DNA from: Algoriphagus formosus
GTDB lineage: Bacteria; Bacteroidota; Bacteroidia; Cytophagales; Cyclobacteriaceae
Reading direction: 5' to 3'
DNA length: 64,000 bases
NCBI RefSeq assembly: GCF_002807035.1
Contig: NZ_NIUC01000002.1
Location: 830,591-894,590 of the forward strand
Below are positions 8,278 through 17,195 of the stretch, piece after piece. The translations under genes were made by a program, and so were the position numbers. Positions within the stretch are counted from its first letter, which is position 1. Every line of letters begins with the position of its first letter. The notes below the pieces were generated by a model that saw only the letters and a program-made list of their open reading frames with translations, searched no databases and was not told the DNA's origin.

Positions 8278-9878
8278 AATTCAATCACAATCATGGAATA
8301 GTCGAGCGGATCAAAGGCTTTGTAAAGCTTCTCCAAAAACTCATCATCAGCTAAGTAAAACTGCATCATATTCACCACTCGCTCTTGCGGGGTACCGCCT
8401 GGGGCGGCATAATCCAAAATTGCCCTCGCCCGCTCAAGAGAAATATGCTGTCTTCTCTCTTCTGCTTTTCGAAGTTTACGGCTCATTTGATCGAGAATTT
8501 TCAGAGAGCGCACTTTTGCCGCTTCAAATGACTGCTCCAAGCTCTTCTCAAGACTTTTAGCTTCCTTTCCCTTCTCTTCATAAAGCGATGCAAGGGTAGT
8601 TCGCTCATTTTCCAAACTCACATCAATCGATGCGTGCTTGGCCACAAATGATTTCTTCCACCCATCAAAGTCCTGGAATAGATCCTCCACTTCCCATTCC
8701 AATTGTTTCAGTTTTTTCTCAAAAAGTGGCTCTAGCACAAGTGCAAAATTTCGAGGTAAAAGAACTGGAACCGGAACTTTGAAATGATCAAACACTCCCT
8801 TCAATTGCAGCCAATAGACTGTCTCGGAAGGCCCACCCAAGTAGGCAAGGTTTGGTAAAATGGTCTCCTGATACAATGGGCGCAGGACTACATTGGGACT
8901 AAAACGCTCCGGATGCTCCTCGATGAGTCGCTCGATCTCAGATCTGGAAAATCTCAATTCGGTATTCAGCACCACATATTCATCCCCTTGCTGCTCAATT
9001 CGCTCCCGGACTCCTTCATCCAAGTAAAAGAAGTTGATCTCTCGAGGAAAAATCTGTCCGCCATAACCCAAAGATTCCAACGACTCGGTTTTCAAAACAG
9101 CTTCCTTATGGGGCGTGTGAGAAAATAAATCTTCCCGTATTACCTCCTTGAAAAGCGACTTGAAACTTGCCTCTTGGGCATCCACAATTAATAAGCCCTT
9201 TCTCCCAAAAAGCTCATGTACATACTTGCGGACGGCTTCCTTCAGGGTCTTGGAAGAACCATAGGCATCCTTGAACACATCCGCTGCAAATGGAACAGTC
9301 TTAGCAAATTCCTTGAAACTCGCATCTAGCTCAAAATTTCCAACGGCACCGCTTTGGTTGGTATTCCATTGATATTTTTTCCCATCCAGCTTGAAATAGT
9401 TGATTTCATCAAAATCATGATCTTCTGTCGCCATCCAGTAAATCGGCACAAAATGGTAATCAGGATATGCTTCCCGGAGTTTTTCGGCCAAGCGAATGGT
9501 ACTGACGATTTTGTAAATAAAGTATAGCGGCCCTGTGTAGAGATTCATCTGATGACCTGTGGTCACCGTGAAGGTTTTGGAATCAGCCATTTTCTGAAGC
9601 TGTAATTTTTCCTCTTCAAAAAGTTCGATTTCGGAATACTGTGCAGTCAAAGTATCGCATAAAACTTGACGATGTGTATCAGAGAAATGCTTTTGTTCGA
9701 TTGCTTTTTGGAAGCTCTCGATTTTTGGTAAATGATTGTAAAAAGGTCTTAGCTCCGCTTTTCCTTCAATGTAGTCAAGAAAAAAATCAGAAAATTGATT
9801 CGTCTTTCGCAGGTCAATACAGTGATACTCCATGGATGATGAATGGTGGATTTTCGATAGCAAACTACTGATATTCAT
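8274..9878 (-). CDS. bshC: bacillithiol biosynthesis cysteine-adding enzyme BshC
   Basis: 534 residues, matching BshC. It adds cysteine to GlcN-malate in the last step of bacillithiol synthesis, the low-molecular-weight thiol used instead of glutathione. Recognised segments are TVTTGHQMNLYTGPLYFIYK, VPIYWMATEDHDFDEINYF, LVVD-like LLIVDAQEASFKSLF, and LPNLAYLGGPSETVYWLQLK, followed by the C-terminal coiled coil (about residues 420-490, rich in Glu/Lys) known in the family. The start at 9878 gives MNISSLLSKIHHSSS; M16 (MEYHCIDL) is a possible alternative and begins nearer the conserved part. bshA and bshB are not in the window. Confidence 0.93.
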   Translation of the reverse strand: MNISSLLSKIHHSSSMEYHCIDLRKTNQFSDFFLDYIEGKAELRPFYNHLPKIESFQKAIEQKHFSDTHRQVLCDTLTAQYSEIELFEEEKLQLQKMADSKTFTVTTGHQMNLYTGPLYFIYKIVSTIRLAEKLREAYPDYHFVPIYWMATEDHDFDEINYFKLDGKKYQWNTNQSGAVGNFELDASFKEFAKTVPFAADVFKDAYGSSKTLKEAVRKYVHELFGRKGLLIVDAQEASFKSLFKEVIREDLFSHTPHKEAVLKTESLESLGYGGQIFPREINFFYLDEGVRERIEQQGDEYVVLNTELRFSRSEIERLIEEHPERFSPNVVLRPLYQETILPNLAYLGGPSETVYWLQLKGVFDHFKVPVPVLLPRNFALVLEPLFEKKLKQLEWEVEDLFQDFDGWKKSFVAKHASIDVSLENERTTLASLYEEKGKEAKSLEKSLEQSFEAAKVRSLKILDQMSRKLRKAEERRQHISLERARAILDYAAPGGTPQERVVNMMQFYLADDEFLEKLYKAFDPLDYSMIVIEL

Positions 9879-10025
9879 TCAAAGTTCGGCTTTTTTATGA
9901 AAATCCATGGAGACTTACATAAGCGGAAATCTTTTGGCGATAAATAAATATTCCAAATCAAATCCCCTTTTTGACTGTTGTAATTTGAAACCAAAAAAAT
10001 TCAAAAAAGCGTAGCTTTGCTTTCC

Positions 10026-11270
10026 ATGAGATTTCGATACGAAAGACATTTTCTCGACAACGGACTGGAAGTAATTATTCATCCGGACCCAAATTCCAAA
10101 ATAGCTGTTTTTAATCTCCTGTATAAGGTAGGTTCAAAAGATGAAATACCCGGAAAAACCGGTCTGGCGCACTTTTTTGAGCATTTGATGTTTGGTAGCT
10201 CGAAAAATGTACCGGTTTTTGACCGGGCACTCGAGCGGGTAGGCGGTAATTGCAATGCTTTTACCAGCCCTGACATCACCAATTACTACATGACACTGCC
10301 ATCCAGCAATTTGGAAACAGCTTTTTGGCTAGAGTCTGATCGCATGTTGCAGCTCACGTTGGTGGAAAAAACCATCGAAACGCAGCGGAAGGTAGTCTTG
10401 GAGGAATTCAAGCAGCGCTATCTCAATCAGCCCTACGGAAATACCTGGCATCTACTCCGTCCTTTGGCCTTCCATTCTCATCCTTACCGTTGGCCAACTA
10501 TCGGAGAAACCACCGAAGATATCGTCAACTACACCGAGGAGGATGTTTGGGATTTTTACAAAACACACTACGCTCCTAATCGAGCCATCTTAGCTGTCGG
10601 GGGAGGTGTGGATTCTAAAGAAGTGCTGAAGTTGGCAGAAAAATGGTTTGGATCCATACCGGCCTCGGCTCAAGCTCGCTTAGAATCCACGAAAGAAAAA
10701 GAGCAAAAAGAGCGCCGGACACTAACTTTCCAAGCAAATGTGCCTACCGATGTGCTCTACAAAACCTATAAAATGCCAGGCAAAGGAGAAGATGGCTACT
10801 TAGAAGCAGATCTGATCACCGACTATCTGGGATTTGGAAAGTCATCCCCCATGGAGCAAAAGCTGGTAAAAGGCCGAAAAGAAATTGCCTCCGCCGGAGC
10901 TTATATTTTGGGAAGTCAAGATCCCGGCTTATTGGTATTTAGTACTCGGATGGATCCAAGTTCCAGCAGCGAAGAGGGAGAGGCTATATTGGATGAATTT
11001 TTAGCTGATTTTCTCAAACAAGGAATAGACGATCATAGTCTTCAAAAGATAAAGAATCAAGGAGAGGCCATGAAAACCTACGAGTCTATTCAGCTGATCA
11101 ATCGAATGATGAATCTTGCCATGTATGCAAATATGGGCCATCCCGATCTTTATTGGGATGAGTTTGATCGCAAATCATCCATCGGAACAGATCAGGTGAT
11201 GGATTGGGCAAATCGACTACTCCGACCTGAAAAATCTAGTGTTTTACATTATCAAAAAGAAATATCATGA
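10026..11270 (+). CDS. M16-family zinc metallopeptidase (pitrilysin-like)
   Basis: 414 residues. The inverted zinc motif HFFEH is at residues 49-53 (GLAHFFEHLMFGSS), and the third ligand region QRKVVLEEFKQRYLNQPYGN lies about 75 residues later, as in active M16B peptidases. A second, non-catalytic M16_C half follows. There is no signal peptide, so it probably works in the cytosol on peptides. The ATG at 10026 is preferred; an in-frame TTG at 10017 adds only three residues. The stop overlaps the ispF start by 4 bp, beginning a tight three-gene run with ispF and mnmD. Many Bacteroidota genomes have a paired inactive M16 partner, but none is adjacent here. Confidence 0.9.
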   Translation: MRFRYERHFLDNGLEVIIHPDPNSKIAVFNLLYKVGSKDEIPGKTGLAHFFEHLMFGSSKNVPVFDRALERVGGNCNAFTSPDITNYYMTLPSSNLETAFWLESDRMLQLTLVEKTIETQRKVVLEEFKQRYLNQPYGNTWHLLRPLAFHSHPYRWPTIGETTEDIVNYTEEDVWDFYKTHYAPNRAILAVGGGVDSKEVLKLAEKWFGSIPASAQARLESTKEKEQKERRTLTFQANVPTDVLYKTYKMPGKGEDGYLEADLITDYLGFGKSSPMEQKLVKGRKEIASAGAYILGSQDPGLLVFSTRMDPSSSSEEGEAILDEFLADFLKQGIDDHSLQKIKNQGEAMKTYESIQLINRMMNLAMYANMGHPDLYWDEFDRKSSIGTDQVMDWANRLLRPEKSSVLHYQKEIS

Positions 11271-11749
11271 CTCCCTTTCGAATAGGATTTGGATACGATG
11301 TACATCAGCTCAAGGCTGATCAGGACTTTTGGTTAGGAGGGATCAAAGTTCCCCATACCAAAGGCGCAGTGGGACATTCTGATGCAGATGTACTTATTCA
11401 TGTGATCTGTGATGCCCTGCTAGGTGCAGCCAACATGCGGGACATCGGCTATCACTTTTCGGACAAAGACCCAAAATTCAAAGGAATCGACAGTAAAATC
11501 CTCCTGAAGGAAGTGATGGAACTGATCCGAAAGGAAGGTTTTGAAATTGGGAATCTGGACACAACCATCTGCCTTCAAAACCCTAAAATCAATCCACATA
11601 TCCCTGCAATGAAAACTTGCTTGGCAGAAGTCATGGCTTTGGAAGAATCAGCTATTTCCATCAAAGCCACTACGACCGAATGGTTGGGTTTTGTAGGAAG
11701 AGAAGAAGGTGTGTCAGCCTATTGTGCAGCTTTGATTTATAAAGTATGA
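11267..11749 (+). CDS. ispF: 2-C-methyl-D-erythritol 2,4-cyclodiphosphate synthase
   Basis: 160 residues, full length. It cyclises CDP-ME 2-phosphate to MEcPP in the MEP isoprenoid pathway. The metal ligands are visible: Asp11 and His13 in GYDVHQL and His45 in HSDADVLIH. The C-terminal TTTEWLGFVGREEGVSAYCA is the family substrate-binding end. It overlaps the peptidase upstream and mnmD downstream by 4 bp each, so the three are probably one transcript. Confidence 0.96.
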   Translation: MTPFRIGFGYDVHQLKADQDFWLGGIKVPHTKGAVGHSDADVLIHVICDALLGAANMRDIGYHFSDKDPKFKGIDSKILLKEVMELIRKEGFEIGNLDTTICLQNPKINPHIPAMKTCLAEVMALEESAISIKATTTEWLGFVGREEGVSAYCAALIYKV

Positions 11750-12435
11750 GCGACAAAGTAAAAATCATAACTACCGAAGATGGCTCTCACTCCCTATATC
11801 ATGAGGGTTTGAAAGAGACCTATCACAGTTTTCATGGGGCCTATCGTGAATCACTCCATGTTTTTTTACTCTACGGCTTGGACTCTTGGCTCGCCATTAA
11901 TCCTAACCGATATCCACTTCGAGTATTTGAAGTGGGTTTTGGTACGGGCTTGAATGCCTGGCTGACGCTCGTGTGGGCAGAACAGTATCAAATACCTGTC
12001 CTTTACCATACGATTGAGCCTTTTCCTCTTTCGGAAGAAGTGTATTCCCAATTGAATTTCATTCATCAGAATGATGCCATCTGGCATTACCATAAATACT
12101 TTGAGGCTCTGCACAAGGCAGCTTGGAATGAAGGTGGGCCTCTTTCTGAATACTTCAATTTCAAGAAAGATCAAGTATCCTTGGAAGAGGCACAACTCTA
12201 TCCTTCGGATGTCGTATTTTTTGATGCTTTTGCGCCAAGCAAGCAACCGGAGCTTTGGGAAAAAGACATGCTGGAAAAAGTGACCAACAGCATGCGTCCC
12301 GGCGGACTTTTCACCACCTACAGTGCAAAAGGTCAACTCAAACGAGATCTTCGTGATCTAGGGTTAGAAGTAGAATCTCCTCCAGGACCTCCGGGTAAAA
12401 AAGAAATGACCCGAGCTTGGAAGCCGGGTCAATAA
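11746..12435 (+). CDS. mnmD: tRNA (5-methylaminomethyl-2-thiouridine)(34) methyltransferase MnmD
   Basis: 229 residues. It methylates the wobble uridine after MnmE/MnmG action, completing mnm5s2U. The SAM-binding motif EVGFGTGLNAWL is at residues 62-73. The DUF752-type segment VVFFDAFAPSKQPELWEKDM and the GLFTTYSAKGQLKRDLRDLG end identify MnmD. It is a stand-alone methyltransferase: the FAD oxidase half of the fused enterobacterial MnmC is absent, as is usual outside Proteobacteria. A hairpin overlaps the 3' end. Confidence 0.9.
   Translation: MSDKVKIITTEDGSHSLYHEGLKETYHSFHGAYRESLHVFLLYGLDSWLAINPNRYPLRVFEVGFGTGLNAWLTLVWAEQYQIPVLYHTIEPFPLSEEVYSQLNFIHQNDAIWHYHKYFEALHKAAWNEGGPLSEYFNFKKDQVSLEEAQLYPSDVVFFDAFAPSKQPELWEKDMLEKVTNSMRPGGLFTTYSAKGQLKRDLRDLGLEVESPPGPPGKKEMTRAWKPGQ
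12407..12431 (+). terminator. hairpin at the mnmD 3' end
   Basis: TGACCCG at 12407-12413 pairs with CGGGTCA at 12425-12431, with GCTT/AAGC pairing inside. The stem overlaps the last mnmD codons. The downstream A/T tract (ATAAAAATTTT) is not a strong U-run, so termination is likely but not certain. The next gene is convergent. Confidence 0.5.
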
Positions 12436-12448
12436 AAATTTTGATCGC

Positions 12449-13147
12449 TTATTTCTTTCCTTTGGGCCGAAGGGGTCTGCATTCCACATCTGCCACAAAG
12501 TAATTGGGATGTGTTTCTAGCGTCTGTACGATGGTCGTGGCTACATCCACCGGCCGCATCATATTTTCATGCGCATTCATCCCGGGTATTTCATCAAAGA
12601 AATTGGTCTGCACTGATCCCGGATAGATGGTAGACACCTTGATACCAAAGTCCCGCAACTCCATATACAAGGAATGGGAAATCCCTCGCACCGCGTGCTT
12701 GGTACCCACGTATCCGGCAAACTGATTGACTCCGTTTAATCCGGCAATGGAAGCCACATTGATAATATGGCCTTCATCGGCTTGTTTCATTGCGGGAATC
12801 AAGCGTTTGGTTGTGTAAAATATCCCATGCACATTGGTATCAAACATGGCCCGCCAGTCCTCAGAAGAAAAAGTCTCGGTAGGTCCTGCTATTCCAAAAC
12901 CGGCATTATTGATCAATATTCGAATATCTTTTCCCAACTTCTCAGTAGTCTTTCTGAAGGCAGCATCTACTGAGGCCTCTTGGGCTACATCACACTTGAA
13001 AAAGTGAAAATTCTCATGATCCAAATCCGGCTCATTTCTTCCCCATCCTGCGACGATGCTTCCTTTTTCCAGTAAGATCTTAACGACTTCCAGCCCTATT
13101 CCTTTGCTGACGCCTGTTACTACGGCAACTTTATTTTTAATATCCAT
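12449..13147 (-). CDS. short-chain dehydrogenase/reductase
   Basis: 232 residues, a classical SDR fold. The NAD(P) motif TGVSKGIG is at 11-18, NNAG at 80-83, and the catalytic Ser133, Tyr146 and Lys150 are in YVGTK. SIYPG-like TIYPGSVQTNFF follows, the usual cofactor loop. The substrate cannot be told; the closest general pattern is the small cytosolic SDRs annotated as YdfG- or sepiapterin-reductase-like. The gene stands alone between convergent mnmD and a divergent amidohydrolase. Confidence 0.88.
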   Translation of the reverse strand: MDIKNKVAVVTGVSKGIGLEVVKILLEKGSIVAGWGRNEPDLDHENFHFFKCDVAQEASVDAAFRKTTEKLGKDIRILINNAGFGIAGPTETFSSEDWRAMFDTNVHGIFYTTKRLIPAMKQADEGHIINVASIAGLNGVNQFAGYVGTKHAVRGISHSLYMELRDFGIKVSTIYPGSVQTNFFDEIPGMNAHENMMRPVDVATTIVQTLETHPNYFVADVECRPLRPKGKK

Positions 13148-13281
13148 GATTCAATTTGTTTAGATAAGAGTAAAACAGATTTTGGACTTTTGGTTCGATG
13201 AAAAGGTATTTTTTCAAAGCCCTGAAACATTATTGCCTTGAAATAAATAACTTGCTTCGAAACCATCAACCAAATTTTATA

Positions 13282-14571
13282 ATGAATAAATTAACCATTG
13301 CCCTGTTTTTGATTAGCGGAGTGGCATTTTCCCAGTCTAAACTCAGATCTGACATTGATCAAAGAGCGGCTGAAATCGAAGATAAGGTCATCGAATGGAG
13401 ACGGGATATTCACCAAAATCCAGAATTAGGGAACCAGGAATTTAGAACTGCTAAGAAAGTTGCAGATCACCTCCGTAGTCTGGGTATCGAGGTCACAGAA
13501 GAGGTAGCAGTGACCGGAGTAGTCGGAGTCCTTCGAGGAGGAAAACCAGGCCCAACGGTAGCGCTTCGGGCGGACATGGATGCACTACCTGTGACTGAGC
13601 GGGTAGACTTACCTTTCAAATCCACCGTGACCACTACTTACAATGGTCAGGAAACTGGCGTCATGCATGCCTGTGGCCATGACACCCACGTGGCTATCCT
13701 GATGGGCGTAGCAGAAATTCTCGCTGGAATGAAAGAAGACCTTGCAGGAAATGTCAAATTCCTATTCCAACCCGCTGAGGAAGGAATCAACGAACCGGGA
13801 GTGGACTCCTGGGGAGCCAAGCAAATGGTCGAAGAAGGAGTCATGGAGGACGTGGATGCCGTATTTGGCTTGCACATCGGATCACAAATGGAAGTGGGAA
13901 AAATCGGCTATCGATCCGGTCCAGCTCTAGCTGGTGTGGATGAGCTAGAAATCACTGTGCACGGCACCCAAGCTCATGGAGCTTCTCCCTGGTCAGGCGT
14001 AGACCCCATCGTCACCTCTGCCCAAATCATCAATGGATTCCAGACCATTATCGCGCGGAATGTGAATATCACCGAGGCTCCGGCTATCGTGACAGTAGGC
14101 GCAATCCACGGGGGCATCAGACATAATATCATCCCCGAAAAAGTAGATATGATCGGAACTATCCGGACTTTTGGAGATGACCAGCAAGCACTAGTTCACA
14201 AACGAATCACCGAAATAGCCACTCATATCGCTGAAAGTGCTGGCGCAAAAGCAGATGTCAAAATCCGAAAAATGTACCCCTCCACCATCAATGATCCAGC
14301 GCTAACTGAAATGATGGGTCCTACTATTTTGGCAGCCGCAGGTGATGGCAACGTACTAACCAATCCGCTAATTACCGGGGCTGAGGATTTCAGCTTTTAT
14401 CAGCGAGAGAAACCTGGTCTATTTATCTCTTTGGGAGGTATGAAAAAAGGGGGAGACCCAACCAAAACGCCGTCGCATCATACTCCCGATTTCTACATTG
14501 ACGAAAGCGGATTCATTCTTGGCTTACGGGTCATGAGCTACTTTGTAGTAGATTATATGGGAATGAACTAA
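13282..14571 (+). CDS. exported M20-family amidohydrolase
   Basis: 429 residues from the ATG at 13282, chosen because it begins a good signal peptide (MNKLTIALFLISGVAFSQ); an upstream in-frame ATG at 13198 would bury it. M20D enzymes hydrolyse N-acyl amino acids or peptides (hippurate or IAA-amino acid hydrolase type). Motifs are WRRDIHQNPELG, ALRADMDALPV, the metal-binding HACGHDTHVA, the general-base PAEEG, and TGAEDFSFYQ near the end. The lid domain lies at about residues 200-320. A periplasmic location follows from the signal peptide. The stop codon coincides with the first base of the repeat at 14571. Confidence 0.92.
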   Translation: MNKLTIALFLISGVAFSQSKLRSDIDQRAAEIEDKVIEWRRDIHQNPELGNQEFRTAKKVADHLRSLGIEVTEEVAVTGVVGVLRGGKPGPTVALRADMDALPVTERVDLPFKSTVTTTYNGQETGVMHACGHDTHVAILMGVAEILAGMKEDLAGNVKFLFQPAEEGINEPGVDSWGAKQMVEEGVMEDVDAVFGLHIGSQMEVGKIGYRSGPALAGVDELEITVHGTQAHGASPWSGVDPIVTSAQIINGFQTIIARNVNITEAPAIVTVGAIHGGIRHNIIPEKVDMIGTIRTFGDDQQALVHKRITEIATHIAESAGAKADVKIRKMYPSTINDPALTEMMGPTILAAAGDGNVLTNPLITGAEDFSFYQREKPGLFISLGGMKKGGDPTKTPSHHTPDFYIDESGFILGLRVMSYFVVDYMGMN

Positions 14572-14739
14572 ACCCGAAATATGCATTAGACTTCTTATTA
14601 CGAGTCCAAACCGCTTCAAAATCAATCGCTTTGCTGCATTTAGCTCAATCACCGTAGCGGTGCTATGCTTTATTCGCTAAATGCTTGATTTTATTGCGGT
14701 TTGATCTCTCACTACAGATTCTAATGCATAATCCGGGTT
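14571..14739 (+). repeat. palindromic interspersed element, copy 1
   Basis: A 169-bp element with 20-bp terminal inverted repeats: AACCCGAAATATGCATTAGA at the left and the reverse complement of AACCCGGATTATGCATTAGA at the right (18 of 20 match). Inside, AAACCGC...AAAATCAA...GCATTTAGC pairs with GCTAAATGC...TTGATTTT...GCGGTTT around a CACCG-TA-GCGGTG hairpin, so the whole element can fold into one long stem. Its near-identical partner is at 56964-57165 in the opposite orientation. It begins on the last base of a TAA stop and separates convergent genes. It has no coding capacity. A MITE-like or REP-like element is my inference; no target-site duplication is evident. Confidence 0.8.
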
Positions 14740-14743
14740 AAAC

Positions 14744-14772
14744 GAAAAAAAGGAGACTCCAAAGGGGTCTCC
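14744..14772 (-). terminator. terminator after the ECF sigma operon
   Basis: GGAGACTCC (14752-14760) pairs with GGGGTCTCC (14764-14772) around an AAA loop, with one G-U pair. The A-run at 14744-14751 becomes a U-run on the minus strand, so it terminates the leftward operon ending at 14799. Confidence 0.85.
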
Positions 14773-14798
14773 TCTTATCTATCTCAGACCATAATCAA

Positions 14799-15560
14799 TT
14801 ACTTTATTTTTGCTTTCGCGCCTTTCTTCAAGGTGATGATGATTACGCCATTTTTTCCTTTCTCACCATACAAGGAGGTAGCGCCTTTATCTTTCAGCAC
14901 ATTGATACTTTCAATGTCTTTTGGGTTGATATCCAACTGCTCCATGGATGATTTCTCTATAGTTCCATCATCAGATTTGATGACGAATAGCGGCTGATTC
15001 CCATCCTCGCTTCCCGCTACCACTATATCTACTTTAGAGGATGGGTTAGTAGTAGAAAAAGTTGAAGAAGAAGAAGGATAACCAATCACTACCTTTTGAC
15101 CGGAGCGAAGGCTTGAGACACCTAGCGTACTTGAAGCACCTCCTGAGCCAGAACTCCTGAATCCATAGAGTCTCGTGGATTCACCCAATTTTTCTATTTG
15201 CTCTTCAGTCAATTCATTTTTGATGGCAACCAAGGTGCTAAGTTGCTTTCTCTTCAATTGCGCCTCATACTTTAGAATCATATCCAAGACTGTTAGGACC
15301 TTTGTTTGATCTATTGGCCTTTGCTCAAGGAGCTTTTCAAGCTCAGTATTGGTTGCATCCAAGTCCCATTTGAGCGTGGAGAATTCCCCGGCGTTCTCTG
15401 CATGGATTTTTTTGATTTTTGTGGCTTGGGCATCTGTCAGGTTGATCTTTTCTCTTGCTTCCATGATTTGGTCAGCAGAGTATAAGTTCTTTTTGAAAAT
15501 GTCCTGAGCCATCGTCAGGGACGAAAGCAGGAAAAGGGCGGTAATTAATAGCGATTTCAT
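14799..15560 (-). CDS. exported CpxP/Spy-like protein with SusC plug-like C-terminus
   Basis: 253 residues with a signal peptide ending LTMAQ. Residues ~25-120 are helical, with an LTDAQATKIKKIH segment and an LTEEQIEKLGES segment, the double-LTxxQ pattern of Spy/CpxP-type periplasmic proteins. A Ser/Gly-rich linker follows. Residues ~165-250 then read like the end of a SusC plug domain: PLFVIKSDDG, INPKDIESINVLKDKGATSL, then YGEKGKNGVIIITLKKG. No barrel follows. The gene is third behind an ECF sigma factor and a putative anti-sigma, so it may be the regulon effector or the sensor of envelope state. The plug-like tail could be a recognition tag in the sensing circuit; that is inference. Confidence 0.75.
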   Translation of the reverse strand: MKSLLITALFLLSSLTMAQDIFKKNLYSADQIMEAREKINLTDAQATKIKKIHAENAGEFSTLKWDLDATNTELEKLLEQRPIDQTKVLTVLDMILKYEAQLKRKQLSTLVAIKNELTEEQIEKLGESTRLYGFRSSGSGGASSTLGVSSLRSGQKVVIGYPSSSSTFSTTNPSSKVDIVVAGSEDGNQPLFVIKSDDGTIEKSSMEQLDINPKDIESINVLKDKGATSLYGEKGKNGVIIITLKKGAKAKIK

Positions 15561-15578
15561 AACATTAGTTGGTTTAGC

Positions 15579-15893
15579 TTAGAATTCTGTGAGTAAGGAG
15601 GATGTACTGGATTCCCAGACGTCGATGTAAGCTTTTTCCTCGATGGTAAATTCCTGCTCGTTATTTTCATTTTCTTGAAGGGAAATGATAATCACCTCAG
15701 AAGGTGCTTCTGCGACCGGCTCCTGTTGGGTCAATAGAAAACCGCCCAAGAGCAAAGTGGCCGCAATTCCACTAGGAATCCACCAATTGAAGCTTCGTAC
15801 CTTCGTCTCTGGAAATTCGGGAATTCGGATATTTTGATCCTGCTTTTTCATGTCTGAGAAAAAGTTTTCAATCAGTTGATCATTTTCCATCAT
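15579..15893 (-). CDS. putative membrane anti-sigma factor
   Basis: 104 residues. An acidic/basic N-terminal cytosolic part of about 35 residues is followed by one membrane segment (WWIPSGIAATLLLGGFLL) and a short acidic periplasmic tail. There is no zinc-binding HxxxCxxC motif. It overlaps the sigma factor gene by 14 bp, the usual layout of a sigma with its cognate anti-sigma. Function is inferred from topology and position; it is too short for a FecR-type protein. Confidence 0.6.
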   Translation of the reverse strand: MMENDQLIENFFSDMKKQDQNIRIPEFPETKVRSFNWWIPSGIAATLLLGGFLLTQQEPVAEAPSEVIIISLQENENNEQEFTIEEKAYIDVWESSTSSLLTEF

Positions 15894-16383
15894 ATTCCAA
15901 GTTTTGAGATTTTACGATTAATTCTTTCAGTCTCTTTTTTCCGCGATCGTAGTGTGTGCGTGCGGAGCCTAGGCTTACTTGAAGGACTTCGGCGCTTTCG
16001 GCGATTGTCAATTGGTGGTAAAAGACCATCAACATGACTTCCCGCTGCATGGGTGAAAGCTGCATAAGTAGTTTCTGGTAATCCAGCTCCTCTTCATTTT
16101 CAGTCGGCTCATCCTCCAAATCATAATTTTCTTGTAATGCCACCCAATTTCCTTTCTTTCGGAGTTCGTCGATAGCGGTAAAGCGAATCACCGAAAATAA
16201 CCAGGGTTTTACTTTTTCAACCTGTTGGAGGCGTGCCTTACCCTCCAAAATCTTCAAATAACAAATCTGCAAGACGTCCTTAGCTAGCTCATCCTCAAAG
16301 CCACAGCATTGACGGGCCCAGAGATAGGCTTCCCGATGATGGTTTTTGAGTATGTTTTCTAGCTCGCTGTGGTTCATCTTCAT
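15880..16383 (-). CDS. ECF RNA polymerase sigma factor
   Basis: 167 residues with only regions 2 and 4. Region 2 is at ~15-80 (EDELAKDVLQICYLKILEGK, VKPWLFSVIRFTAIDELRKK). Region 4 is at ~100-160 (LLMQLSPMQREVMLMVFYHQ, SAEVLQVSLGSARTHYDRGK). It is the first gene of a three-gene operon with a membrane protein and an exported CpxP/plug-like protein, suggesting an envelope signal. I saw no distinct -7 element upstream of 16383, so autoregulation cannot be read from the sequence. Confidence 0.92.
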   Translation of the reverse strand: MKMNHSELENILKNHHREAYLWARQCCGFEDELAKDVLQICYLKILEGKARLQQVEKVKPWLFSVIRFTAIDELRKKGNWVALQENYDLEDEPTENEEELDYQKLLMQLSPMQREVMLMVFYHQLTIAESAEVLQVSLGSARTHYDRGKKRLKELIVKSQNLEYDGK

Positions 16384-16432
16384 CTTGTAATCGTAGACTT
16401 TACGAAAAATATGACAGCGGGCGACTGATTTC

Positions 16433-17089
16433 TTAAGGATTTTCTCTGACTCGGAAGAGATATGCCAAGGAAAGCTCCAAATTGGTGGAATTCATATCAA
16501 AAATTCGATCCTGCCCCTCCGGATTAGTGAAGTCATAGGCAAATCGGAATTCCACCGCGAGGGTGCTTTTCCCAAAAAGCTTAGAAATTCCAACGCCTGC
16601 ATTTAAGCCGTACATAAAACGATTGGGTCGATCTTCCGGCCCGCCATAGGTGGGGATCTCAGGAGTCGCAGCACTGGTGAATTCCCGCTGCACATCTCTT
16701 GCATTAACTAGAAAACCCAAGTGAGGCCCGATTTTTATTTGAAACCTACCTGATCTACCCGCATAAAATGAGGCAAAAAAGGGCACTTTCAGGTAGTCAA
16801 ACTCTGTCCGATTTTCGGGAAGGGTCACGGCATTTTCATTGATCTGTCGAAAGCCCAAAGTGATCCATTGCAGGTTCATTTCTATCCCGGCATTTTTGGA
16901 GGTGAAATGCTCCACAACAAGCGCAAAAGTAGGTCTGACAACACTCTCTGTGCTTTGTGATCGAAAATTGGCTGCCGGCTGATAAGAGTATGACGAAGAG
17001 GTGTATCCAGCCCGAAAACCCACACTAGTCTGAGGGAAGGCTTCGAAAGCCAAGGAAAACATCAAAAAAGCCAGGAGTATTTTTTTCAT
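16433..17089 (-). CDS. outer-membrane beta-barrel protein (PorT-like fold)
   Basis: 218 residues from the ATG at 17089, which opens the signal peptide MKKILLAFLMFSLAFEAFPQ; an in-frame ATG at 17119 only adds ten polar residues. The mature part is an 8-strand-type barrel pattern (SVGFRAGYTSSSY, LKVPFFASFYAG, FQIKIGPHLGFLVNA, GLNAGVGISKLFGKSTLAVE, LELSLAYLFRV), as in the large PorT or outer-membrane beta-barrel group of Bacteroidota. There is no enzymatic motif. It sits between the ECF operon and the plug-domain proteins, all leftward. Its ligand or role is unknown. Confidence 0.8.
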   Translation of the reverse strand: MKKILLAFLMFSLAFEAFPQTSVGFRAGYTSSSYSYQPAANFRSQSTESVVRPTFALVVEHFTSKNAGIEMNLQWITLGFRQINENAVTLPENRTEFDYLKVPFFASFYAGRSGRFQIKIGPHLGFLVNARDVQREFTSAATPEIPTYGGPEDRPNRFMYGLNAGVGISKLFGKSTLAVEFRFAYDFTNPEGQDRIFDMNSTNLELSLAYLFRVRENP

Positions 17090-17195
17090 GTGATTTGATT
17101 CGTTTTTCAAATGCCACATGGAATCTCGCAGATTTTACGATAATTCCAGTGTGTAACGGCTAATTTATGCCTATCTGCTTCATGGATGCTCGATT

